NCBI GenBank assembly: GCA_015163875.1
Contig: JAAOIH010000005.1
Location: 1-64,000, forward strand
Reading direction: 5' to 3'
DNA from: Bdellovibrionales bacterium
GTDB taxonomy: Bacteria > Bdellovibrionota > Bdellovibrionia > Bdellovibrionales > UBA1609
Length of the DNA stretch: 64,000 nucleotides
Numbering within the stretch: the first letter of the stretch is position 1; every line of letters starts with the position of its first letter. A program made the position numbers and the translations under genes. The notes under the pieces are model-generated. The model saw only the letters and a list, made by a program, of their open reading frames with translations. It was not told where the DNA came from and did no database searches. Positions 9,543 through 18,495 of this stretch are shown piece after piece.

Positions 9543-11788
9543 GACAACACTCTTGTTAAAGACAGAGGGTCTGCTTGCAACACTGGAGGGTTAAATAAAA
9601 AATTTATTTTATCAAATGCACTGGCGTCTAAAGGCATTGTTAAAACAAAATGAAAAGCTTGGTTGATAGAGTATTGATCTGTATCGCTTCCGTCGGCTTG
9701 TAATAACTTAATAACAAGTCCTTTAAATATTAAAATAGCTTGTTTTAATTCATTTTTATCTAAAATTCCAGAATTATCTTTATCGTATCTTAGCATTACA
9801 GATTCTATAAAATATAACAAAGTGTAAGTTAAAAATAATTTAGATTCTGTTAGCTCTTGATTACTATTAAAAATATTTTTATAAATAAGAGAAAAAAATT
9901 CTTTTTTAGAATCTGCAGAAGAATTATTAAAATAATTATCTACTATAAATAATCCAGACTTTTTTTCTATTTTTTTAAAAAAGAAATCTACGCAATTTGT
10001 GCTGCATTCTTTATTTAAAATAATTATTTCTTGCTTAGCTTTTTTAATAGCAGAATGTGCAATGCTAAACAGTTCAAATACTTCTTTAAACGACACATCT
10101 TCAGAAATTATTTGTTCAATATTAGTTACAGCAGGATTTCCAGAATAAACATCTGGGCAATAATACATGCAATCTATTGCTTTGGTTTCAACTAAATACC
10201 CTTTAGAGCTATAAGAAAAAAATTGAGAAAGAACTTGAACTAAACTAGAAATATTATCTATACTTGCTGGAATATAAATACCCAAAGATCTTAATAAAAC
10301 AAAGGCATCCTTGGTTAAGCTTTTAACTTCGCTAGATTTTAATTTTATATTAGATATATCAGATAAAGATTTATTTTTTATTACAGTGTTTGCATAGCTA
10401 AAACTATAAGTATAAAAAATTTTTTCTACTAAGCTTAATAAGTTATTATGTACAAACAAATTATAAATTTTTGTTTTGTCTGCATTTGTAGCCTTGTAAA
10501 TATTTGCAACTCCAGGACTTTTAAAAACATAAACGCTGTTTTTTGCAATAGACAATAATCTATCATAGTACCTAATATCTTGCGCAGATTTTTGTTTTCC
10601 AAGTTTATCATAAACTTTTTTATTAACACTTCCAGATAAAATAACTTGAGCTCGTGCCCATTTATTTACTGTTTTTTTAATTTCTTTTAGTATTTTTATA
10701 TTTAAACCTGTATTGCTTGATTTATTTTTTAATGTAGTAAAATATTTACCAATATATATAGATAAAAATTCTTCATCTGCCCTAAAAGGAAGAATGGACC
10801 TGTCATGAAATACTTCAAATATAGGAACTATCTTATCATAGGTAATAACATTGTTAGGCTGGACTTCTATTAAAGAGCTAACACTTTTAAAAACATTATT
10901 ATACCACAAAATAAAATAATCTAATTTTTTTACATTAAATAAACTTTGCTCATGCATAGTTAATCTATACTGTATAAATAAAGAGTATGTGTCTGAGAAA
11001 AAATTTAACATACTCTTCCACTGTTTTGGTGAGAATTGCTCATTAGTGTTTTTAGACAAAAGCAAGGTTTGCATAGAAGAAAAAAGCTTATTTTGTTTTT
11101 GTATAAATTTTGAAAATTTAGTTTGAGCACCGTTATTAAAAAATAAACCTGTGTGCAATGTTAGCTCTTGAAAATTAGAATAAGAGTAAAAAGTTTTAGG
11201 GGTATTTTTACTAAATTGTTTTAAAACATTAACTAAAGTTGTTTTAGCTTGATCTAATCTAACTTCTATTTCGCTCCAAGAATATTTAGACAAAATATTT
11301 TTTACTGACATGTCTTGTGTAAATATATTGTAAAACTCCATATGTTTTAAAAGTTCTAACAAAGAAGGTGTCATTTTTTTTAATTCTTGTGAAATTTGTT
11401 GTAACTCTGATTTAGTAATCATGTCACTTCCACCAACTAACCATTTTTTAAATAATATAACCTCTTTCTTTAACTCTTTAGTCAAAGCAGGTGGATTTGT
11501 TAATAATTTAGAAATATAATCTGCTATTTCTTCTACGGTAAATTGATCTTTATCTTTACCATTTACCGAATATGCAAACATTTCTATTGAATTAGAAAAG
11601 CATATCCAAAAATTTTTAAAATCTTGAGGAGAAATGTTAGCATCAAAGTAATTTATTACATTTTTATAAAAAGATTTTAAACACTTACTAGACTCAGATG
11701 GTTTTACATATGTCTTTGCAGTTTCTGTAACTTTTAAATTACAAGAAACAGAACTAATAATAAAAATAAGAGAAAATATTAATTTCAT
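9521..11788 (-). CDS. Predicted EF-hand-containing lipoprotein, unknown function
   Basis: Signal peptide ending SSVSC; canonical EF-hand loop DKDNSGILDKNE near C-terminus; FWICFSNSI segment shared with 13299..15596. Confidence 0.75.
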   Translation of the reverse strand: MKLIFSLIFIISSVSCNLKVTETAKTYVKPSESSKCLKSFYKNVINYFDANISPQDFKNFWICFSNSIEMFAYSVNGKDKDQFTVEEIADYISKLLTNPPALTKELKKEVILFKKWLVGGSDMITKSELQQISQELKKMTPSLLELLKHMEFYNIFTQDMSVKNILSKYSWSEIEVRLDQAKTTLVNVLKQFSKNTPKTFYSYSNFQELTLHTGLFFNNGAQTKFSKFIQKQNKLFSSMQTLLLSKNTNEQFSPKQWKSMLNFFSDTYSLFIQYRLTMHEQSLFNVKKLDYFILWYNNVFKSVSSLIEVQPNNVITYDKIVPIFEVFHDRSILPFRADEEFLSIYIGKYFTTLKNKSSNTGLNIKILKEIKKTVNKWARAQVILSGSVNKKVYDKLGKQKSAQDIRYYDRLLSIAKNSVYVFKSPGVANIYKATNADKTKIYNLFVHNNLLSLVEKIFYTYSFSYANTVIKNKSLSDISNIKLKSSEVKSLTKDAFVLLRSLGIYIPASIDNISSLVQVLSQFFSYSSKGYLVETKAIDCMYYCPDVYSGNPAVTNIEQIISEDVSFKEVFELFSIAHSAIKKAKQEIIILNKECSTNCVDFFFKKIEKKSGLFIVDNYFNNSSADSKKEFFSLIYKNIFNSNQELTESKLFLTYTLLYFIESVMLRYDKDNSGILDKNELKQAILIFKGLVIKLLQADGSDTDQYSINQAFHFVLTMPLDASAFDKINFLFNPPVLQADPLSLTRVLSKIISPK

Positions 11789-11900
11789 AGGCTTGCCTTC
11801 TTATCGGGTGATTATACACTATACAGATTGGTAAAATCTTATATATTTTGTTATTTTTGTAATAATTGTAAGCATTTTAATATTATTATCACAATATGGG

Positions 11901-13274
11901 TTAAAGCTGATATTTCCATCCAATATAAATAAAGTCATTAGATACATTACTTGCAAATACACCTCCAACTTGCTCTGAAAATGGGTGTCCCAAAATGTCA
12001 AAACCTAGTGTTAAAATGTGGTTTTTTAGTGTTTTTGTATACTTAATAGACAATATGTCTACCTTAGAGCTTAAAATTTGAGTATATTTTACAAAAAATT
12101 CATCAGAAGCAAATAATATATTTTTTTGATTGGCTTTGACAAAAAATGCCGTTTTGTAAGGGTATCCATAAATGTCGTCTATACCCCTTAAATCCTTTTC
12201 AGCAGAAAATACAGATTGCTGAATAATGTTAAATTTTGTATAAATGCCACCAAAATTAATACCTCTAAATAAATTTTTATATTTAAATCCAAATGCTAGG
12301 ATATTTTTATTAACTAAGGCAGAGTACTTAGCGTTATTTAAAAAAGAAAGCTTTTTAGGTTTATCAATTGCAACTGAAATATATTCAGAAAAGTTTTTTT
12401 GTTTTAATTGCATTTCAAAAAAAGCAATATGATGCATTACTGATTTAATTTTTACTAGAACATCTAATGGCTTTGTTGTATCGCCAGCTTTGTCAGAAAT
12501 ATTAACATAAACATAAGGGTCTGAGTAAGGCTTATAAAAATAAGATGCAGTTAAATACATGGTTTGATTATTTTTTCTAGAGCCAAAATTAAATATTTTC
12601 TTTTTTGCCCATAATCCTAAACTCCATTTTTGTAAAAAATTATAAATATCAATATCTTGTAAACTATAGTTAATTTTTTTTCCAACTGCTGTGTCATAGT
12701 AAATAAAAGAGTTCCATCTGTTATGTACTTTAATGTTTCCATTTTTTAAATCAACTGCCCCTGATTGATGTGGTAAAAAAATAGGGCTAGCAAATAAGCG
12801 AAATAAAAAATTAGTAGTTACTTGTTTATAAAAAATACCAAACAAGCCTTGTTTTTCTGGTCGCAAAGGATTTGCATTAAAATAAGGCTCTAATAAACCT
12901 AACTTCCAATTTTCTTCTAACAAAGACCATTTTATTTTTTTTCTTCCAAATACTAAAGTTTTATTTTTAAATTTAGTAGATTTTAAATTATATAAAAAAA
13001 ATAACTCTGGAATAATTGGATGACTGTCCAAAAGTTCTGAAGAAATTAAAGCCCCTATGTCTGCATAAAAATAATTAGATTTATTATTTTTTTTTGAAGA
13101 ATAAATGATTCTTGGCTTTATGTTTACAATAGTTTGGGATAAATTAGTAAATTGAACTGGTGACAAATAATAATTAAATTTTGTATCAAGTGAGGCCTTA
13201 AAAAATGCACTTGCATTAAGCACAAAAAAGAATGTCGTTGCAAAAAATGTAGAGTAATAAGTATATTTTTTCAT
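11901..13274 (-). CDS. Predicted outer-membrane beta-barrel protein
   Basis: Signal peptide (...FFFVLNASA), strand-like alternation, C-terminus IYIGWKYQL; similar to 15586..16935. Confidence 0.7.
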   Translation of the reverse strand: MKKYTYYSTFFATTFFFVLNASAFFKASLDTKFNYYLSPVQFTNLSQTIVNIKPRIIYSSKKNNKSNYFYADIGALISSELLDSHPIIPELFFLYNLKSTKFKNKTLVFGRKKIKWSLLEENWKLGLLEPYFNANPLRPEKQGLFGIFYKQVTTNFLFRLFASPIFLPHQSGAVDLKNGNIKVHNRWNSFIYYDTAVGKKINYSLQDIDIYNFLQKWSLGLWAKKKIFNFGSRKNNQTMYLTASYFYKPYSDPYVYVNISDKAGDTTKPLDVLVKIKSVMHHIAFFEMQLKQKNFSEYISVAIDKPKKLSFLNNAKYSALVNKNILAFGFKYKNLFRGINFGGIYTKFNIIQQSVFSAEKDLRGIDDIYGYPYKTAFFVKANQKNILFASDEFFVKYTQILSSKVDILSIKYTKTLKNHILTLGFDILGHPFSEQVGGVFASNVSNDFIYIGWKYQL

Positions 13275-13298
13275 TTAATAATTTCCATTTTTATAATT

Positions 13299-15596
13299 TT
13301 AAAGAGAAAAAGACCTTAATGTTTTAAAAACTTTTAGAATTTGCAAAAAAGATGCGTTATATGTTTTGTCTGGATTTAAAGACCAATTAAGAAGGCGAAG
13401 TTGAGATAAAATATCAGATTCAGGGTTAGGAAATTGTCCATTTTTTAATAAATAAGTATATAAATTTTTTAATTCCAAAGTGTCGTCTACTGGAAAAACT
13501 TCTTGTAAAGGTTTTTGCACTAAAGGAAAAAAGTATAAGCTTTCAAAGTAGGACAAATGCCAATCTTTATTAAGATCAAACTTATTAAAAATTGTGACAA
13601 TATATTGTAATAACATTCCTGTTTTAAATAGATTTTTTTTATTAAAATACTCACCGCTTATATGTCCTGCTGCAATAGCTGTTATATCAAGGCTGCTTTT
13701 AGCTTTGTTTAAAAATGTTAATTTATATATTTGTTTAGGTAAAAATTTAAAATAAGATTTTTGATTTTTTAAAAATTGATCATATACACAAGAAGTTTTA
13801 TAAAAAATATCAAAATCATTTTTATAAATCTTGCAATGTTTATCTACTAAAATAGACCATTTGTTTTTTATATTTAATCCGCTAAAAATATAATGCAAAT
13901 ACTCTAAAGCCTCTTGCCTGTCTGTAACTAAATCAGGCTTGCTACTAGGCATAAATAAATTTGACTCTCTGTAAATAGTTTTTGGGACTGTATCACTTTT
14001 TGGATCTAATATTTTAGCAAAAATAAAAACTGATTTAAACTCATTAAAAGCTAATGTTATTTTTTTAAGATTCATGTTATTTTTTTTATCTGCATATAAA
14101 GAAAACATGATATCAACTAGCAAGCTTTCTATATTTAGCCTGGCTAAGTTGTTAAATAAAAAGACTTGATTGCGCAAATCAACAAACAATAGCCTTCCTT
14201 GATTGTCTATTTTTTGTTTTCCAATTTTTGTATTTGATAATTTAGTAAAAGATCTTTTGATTAAAGGTAAATTTAACTCCCCTATAATTTTATTTTTATC
14301 TTTTACAAATAATACATCTGTAGAAAATAAAGATTTATTGCTAAGCCCTGCAAATTGTAAATTTAAATTTTGAATATAAATCCATTTTAAAAACAAGACT
14401 TTTAAAGATAGAATGTGTTGTCTAGAAAAAAACTTTAAATCTAATTTTAGATTGTCTTTTTTATACATATTGTTAGAAAGTAATTTATTTACACTAAGCC
14501 ATGCAGAATCTAAAAATTTTAAAGTAATAACAAACTTGCTTGGTTTAATTTTTTGATAGTTTAATATTAAGGCTTTAATATCTTTTACTAAATAGCCTTT
14601 CGACTTAGTTTTAAGATTTGCTTGCTGAGTTTTAAGATTTGCTTGCTGAGTTTTAAGATTTGCTTGCTTAGCTGTTTGCTTAGTTACAGACTTTAAAAAT
14701 AATTGCTCTACAAATTTAAAATATTTAAATTGAGCATTTAAATTATCAAAATTTGGACTTTTGTTATTTAAATAAAATAATTGAAAACCTCTGTAAGCAG
14801 AATAAAAAGATGCCAGTGGTGATATTAAGCTTGTCCATTCATTTTTTGTAATTTTTTTTGTTTTGTTTTTAGTTACAAGGGATTTTGCAGAAAAAACAAA
14901 TTCTGCAATTTGTTTATGTTTTTTAGAAAATAATTTTAAAAATTTATTTAAAGAGGCGTAATCATAAGATGATTTACTAGTGATAAATATTTTTTCAATA
15001 CTTTTAAAAGATTTTTGCAAAACCTTTGTTGCTTTTTCATACTCTAAATAAGACACAGAATTATCATTAAAATTAGAATTGGCATTGGCATTGGCATTGG
15101 CATTGGCATTGGCAAAAAATAAAGTTTTTCTATGTGGATATAAATCAAGTGATATTGTTTTTAATTTTTGAATACTTGATTTAAAAAAATTGATATCTTG
15201 CTTAGATACAAAGTTTTTATTTTTAAAAAAAGATAAATCTTTTAATAAAGAAAAAATAGAGAATATTTTGCTTGCAGAATTTTCGTTTTTTAAAACTTTA
15301 TATAAAATACTTTTTATATCTAAATAAAGATATTTATTTTTTTCTTTGGGTTTTAAAACAGATGTAACCAAGTTTATGCTGTTATCTATACATATCCAAA
15401 ATTTATTAACTTCTTTTAAGCTCATTTTTTTGTTAAAATATTTATTAATAGTTTTAGAAAAATTAGCCCAACAAATATTTTGAACAGATACTAAGTTATT
15501 AATTTTTTTTATTGAATTATCAACTGGAGAAAGCTTTTTGCTACAGCTTAAAGAAGTTGAAATAATAAAAATAAATACCAATTTTTTAAAATTCAT
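13299..15596 (-). CDS. Predicted lipoprotein with degenerate EF-hand, unknown function
   Basis: Signal peptide ending STSLSC; FWICIDNSI segment; C-terminal DLNKDWHLSYFE loop; in-frame NA and QQANLKT repeats. Confidence 0.75.
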   Translation of the reverse strand: MNFKKLVFIFIISTSLSCSKKLSPVDNSIKKINNLVSVQNICWANFSKTINKYFNKKMSLKEVNKFWICIDNSINLVTSVLKPKEKNKYLYLDIKSILYKVLKNENSASKIFSIFSLLKDLSFFKNKNFVSKQDINFFKSSIQKLKTISLDLYPHRKTLFFANANANANANANSNFNDNSVSYLEYEKATKVLQKSFKSIEKIFITSKSSYDYASLNKFLKLFSKKHKQIAEFVFSAKSLVTKNKTKKITKNEWTSLISPLASFYSAYRGFQLFYLNNKSPNFDNLNAQFKYFKFVEQLFLKSVTKQTAKQANLKTQQANLKTQQANLKTKSKGYLVKDIKALILNYQKIKPSKFVITLKFLDSAWLSVNKLLSNNMYKKDNLKLDLKFFSRQHILSLKVLFLKWIYIQNLNLQFAGLSNKSLFSTDVLFVKDKNKIIGELNLPLIKRSFTKLSNTKIGKQKIDNQGRLLFVDLRNQVFLFNNLARLNIESLLVDIMFSLYADKKNNMNLKKITLAFNEFKSVFIFAKILDPKSDTVPKTIYRESNLFMPSSKPDLVTDRQEALEYLHYIFSGLNIKNKWSILVDKHCKIYKNDFDIFYKTSCVYDQFLKNQKSYFKFLPKQIYKLTFLNKAKSSLDITAIAAGHISGEYFNKKNLFKTGMLLQYIVTIFNKFDLNKDWHLSYFESLYFFPLVQKPLQEVFPVDDTLELKNLYTYLLKNGQFPNPESDILSQLRLLNWSLNPDKTYNASFLQILKVFKTLRSFSL
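14609..14671. repeat. 21-bp in-frame tandem repeat x3 (encodes QQANLKT)
   Basis: ttttaagatttgcttgctgag repeated three times, last copy imperfect at its end. Confidence 0.9.
15078..15113. repeat. Hexanucleotide microsatellite (attggc)x6 encoding (AN)n
   Basis: Six exact units read directly; in frame with the lipoprotein CDS. Confidence 0.95.
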
Positions 15597-16935
15597 ATTT
15601 TACCCCTACTTGAATAAAATTATTATTTGAAAATTTATGTAAAAAAAAGTTAGAATTATATTCTGCTTTTTTGCTTTTATAAAAATTAGTCACATTAAGT
15701 AATAATCTAACCTGTGGTTTTATCTTCCATAATAAGTTAGATGACAACATAGATGCTTTTTGTTTAAAATCATATGTTACTTGTAATTTGTATTCAGAAC
15801 CTAAAATATTAAAAAAATTATTTACTATCACGCCTGCTGTAACTGCATCTAGATAATTATATATATAAGAAAATAAACTTTCTTGTAGCTCTATGTACTC
15901 GTTGTAAGATTTTTTTTTATATCCTGATACTTTTTGATAGGATGTAAAGATACTATGTCCTTGATTATTTTTTATAGAATAATAAATATTATATAAAAAA
16001 ACATTAGAGAGTTTATCAAAAAAATAATCTTTTTCTACTTTCTTTTTTTTGTAAGCTCTGTATGAAGATGATAATAGTAAGCTCCAAAATTCTTTTTTAA
16101 CTCCAGTTTCTATTGTTGCTAAAGATTCTGTAATTGCATAAGGCTTAATATTTACATTTAAGGCGTCTGCACTTAGAGCTGGCTTTAACCCTATAAAAAT
16201 AAAGTTACTTGGTTTATAAGAAAATGCAGAGTTAATAAAAACTTTAGAATCTGCTTTGTATTTAATTTGAAATGCTATGCTGTTTTTAGCTATTAGTTTT
16301 ATAGTAGAAAATTTATCTACTTTATATTGAATTGGTAAATTATTAAATTGCACAGGAACAGAATGCAGCCACGGAGTAAAAGATCTAATTAAATTAGATT
16401 TAATACTTATGTTAGATGAATATCTTGGTAAAAATACAGGGCTAAAAAAAACATAATAAGACATTTTGTTATATTGTTTTTGTAAATGTAAACCTAATAG
16501 GCCCATTGATACAGGCTGTGATGGGTTTTGATAAAATTCTGCTTGCCATAAATTATTTTTCCATACTGAATCAGCCCAGCTCCATAAATGTTTTTTTTGT
16601 CCTATAAACCATGGTTTATAATCTAAAAATAATTCTTCAGATTTTACATAAAACACTGATTCATAAGCGCTATAAAATAATTCTTGTTTAAAATTTAGTT
16701 TTTTATATTTTCCAACCCCTCCAAAGCCAATTTTACCAATTTTATTTGAGTACTTAGAATCAATATTCCAAAAATAATTATTTTGCAGGTAAATAAAAAA
16801 TGTTGAATCTGTTTTTGAGCTAAGCAGTGATGGCCTGTTAATATTATTAACTATTATTTTGGCGTTACTGTTTGTGGGTGTAAAAAATAGAAAAAAATAG
16901 AAAATACAAAATAAAATAGAATAGTTATTATGCAT
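15586..16935 (-). CDS. Predicted outer-membrane beta-barrel protein
   Basis: Signal peptide, C-terminal NNFIQVGVKYEF barrel-like ending; GQKKHLWSW...FFSPVFLPRYS region matches the 11901..13274 barrel. Confidence 0.7.
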   Translation of the reverse strand: MHNNYSILFCIFYFFLFFTPTNSNAKIIVNNINRPSLLSSKTDSTFFIYLQNNYFWNIDSKYSNKIGKIGFGGVGKYKKLNFKQELFYSAYESVFYVKSEELFLDYKPWFIGQKKHLWSWADSVWKNNLWQAEFYQNPSQPVSMGLLGLHLQKQYNKMSYYVFFSPVFLPRYSSNISIKSNLIRSFTPWLHSVPVQFNNLPIQYKVDKFSTIKLIAKNSIAFQIKYKADSKVFINSAFSYKPSNFIFIGLKPALSADALNVNIKPYAITESLATIETGVKKEFWSLLLSSSYRAYKKKKVEKDYFFDKLSNVFLYNIYYSIKNNQGHSIFTSYQKVSGYKKKSYNEYIELQESLFSYIYNYLDAVTAGVIVNNFFNILGSEYKLQVTYDFKQKASMLSSNLLWKIKPQVRLLLNVTNFYKSKKAEYNSNFFLHKFSNNNFIQVGVKYEF

Positions 16936-16984
16936 GTATATCTTTTAAAAGCATGGGCCTTTAAAGTCAAAAAAATTGTAAATA

Positions 16985-18052
16985 CTAAAGGGTTTTTTGT
17001 TTTGTACGAATTGAAAAAAGTAAAAAAGTTAAGCTAATAGCGATAAAAGCAATGCTAAGCCATTGTCCCCTGGTTAATCCTAGCCATTGAAACCCAACCC
17101 CTAAATCTGGCATTCTGTAAGCCTCGCCTATAATCCTTGCTATTGAGTAAAATAGTCCAAAACAGCCTGTGATAAATCCTACAGGGCGTGGTTTTTTCCA
17201 AATAAAAAAGCATAAAATAAACACTAATAATCCCTCTAAAAGAGCTTGAAAAATTTGGGAGGGGTACCTGACAGTTAAAATGCTTAAATGTTGTATCACC
17301 AATGGGTTAGAGGATTCTGATAATGTAATAATTTTATTAATCCACAGGCTTATTTTGTATTGTGCAGATGATGAAATAGATGCAGATTGGCTAGTTAATT
17401 CTGCAACCAAAGAATTCCAAATTTCTGCAGTTATTTTTTGGCCAGGAATTCCAATATTATCATTTGACATTTTTTCAACTAGTGGCGCTAAAAGATTTAA
17501 TTTGCTAGGCATTTCTTGCAGCCATCTATAAAGTTCTTGTGGAAATCTAACTCCAAAATAGCAAGCCTCTACACATGCTCTTCCATAAAGTTCTCCATTA
17601 ATAAAATTAGCTAAGCGTCCAAAAAATAAACCAACTCCTGCACTTAGTGATGCTAAATCTACTAAGTGTAAAAAGTTTAATTGTTTTTTTTTGGCATAAA
17701 AATAACATGCAGCAATTACTCCAAGCAGTCCTCCGTGACTTGCCATTCCGCCTTTGTGTAATTCTAAAATACCCCAAAAAGGAAAAGATGGGCTCCATTG
17801 TAAAAATAAATGAGGTGCATAAAATAAACAGTAGCCTAGCCTGCCTCCAATTAAAATACCAAAAGCTGCAAAATAAACAAAATCAGATACATCTTTAATT
17901 TTTAGTAAAGATTCTGAATTTTTAATTTTCCACTTAATAATAAAAGTAGCAAAAATAAAAGCCGCAATATATGACAGGCCATACCATCGCAATCCAATCC
18001 CTTGTGAAACTTCTATAAAAAATGGACTTAGGCTATGAGTATAAACAGACAT
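16985..18052 (-). CDS. lgt: Prolipoprotein diacylglyceryl transferase
   Basis: GGRLGYCLFY, HKGGMASHGGLLG, GRLANFINGELYGR, RYPSQIFQALLEG motifs; long insertion before RYPSQ. Confidence 0.95.
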   Translation of the reverse strand: MSVYTHSLSPFFIEVSQGIGLRWYGLSYIAAFIFATFIIKWKIKNSESLLKIKDVSDFVYFAAFGILIGGRLGYCLFYAPHLFLQWSPSFPFWGILELHKGGMASHGGLLGVIAACYFYAKKKQLNFLHLVDLASLSAGVGLFFGRLANFINGELYGRACVEACYFGVRFPQELYRWLQEMPSKLNLLAPLVEKMSNDNIGIPGQKITAEIWNSLVAELTSQSASISSSAQYKISLWINKIITLSESSNPLVIQHLSILTVRYPSQIFQALLEGLLVFILCFFIWKKPRPVGFITGCFGLFYSIARIIGEAYRMPDLGVGFQWLGLTRGQWLSIAFIAISLTFLLFSIRTKQKTL

Positions 18053-18229
18053 TAGATTAAGTCTTTCATGCTTCTTAATTGCTGTAAATTATGCAAAGCG
18101 TTGTTTTGTTTTAAAAAATATTTTGCTTTATTTTTTAATTTTAGTTTTGTAAGTTTAACTAGTAAGAGGTTTTTAAGCGCTTATTTAAAGTAAATTAAAA
18201 GTACATAAAAAAAATACAAAGGACAAAAT

Positions 18230-18481
18230 ATGGATAATCAATCTTTACCTGCAAATTTATCAACATTAATTATGTCTTTGGCATCTTCGGCAACAGTTTC
18301 TATGGGCTTGAGCCCTAATCCAGAAACAGAAAAAACTGAAGTAAATAAAAAAATGGCAGAATTTAATATTGATTTATTATTAACTATTAAAGAAAAAACA
18401 AAAAACAATTTAACAGATGAAGAGTCTAAACTTTTAGATACAATTGTTAGTCAACTGCAAACTAACTTTGTGCAAATTTAA
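18230..18481 (+). CDS. Small DUF1844-type protein
   Basis: 83 aa; FSTLIMSLAS-type N-terminus with MAEFNIDLLLTIKEKTKNNLTDEES...LL pattern. Confidence 0.7.
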   Translation: MDNQSLPANLSTLIMSLASSATVSMGLSPNPETEKTEVNKKMAEFNIDLLLTIKEKTKNNLTDEESKLLDTIVSQLQTNFVQI

Positions 18482-18495
18482 ATATTAAATATATT

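Noticed and set aside
11819-12001. 60-aa minus ORF overlapping the barrel gene end
   Set aside because: Overlaps the end of a better supported CDS in another frame; no signal
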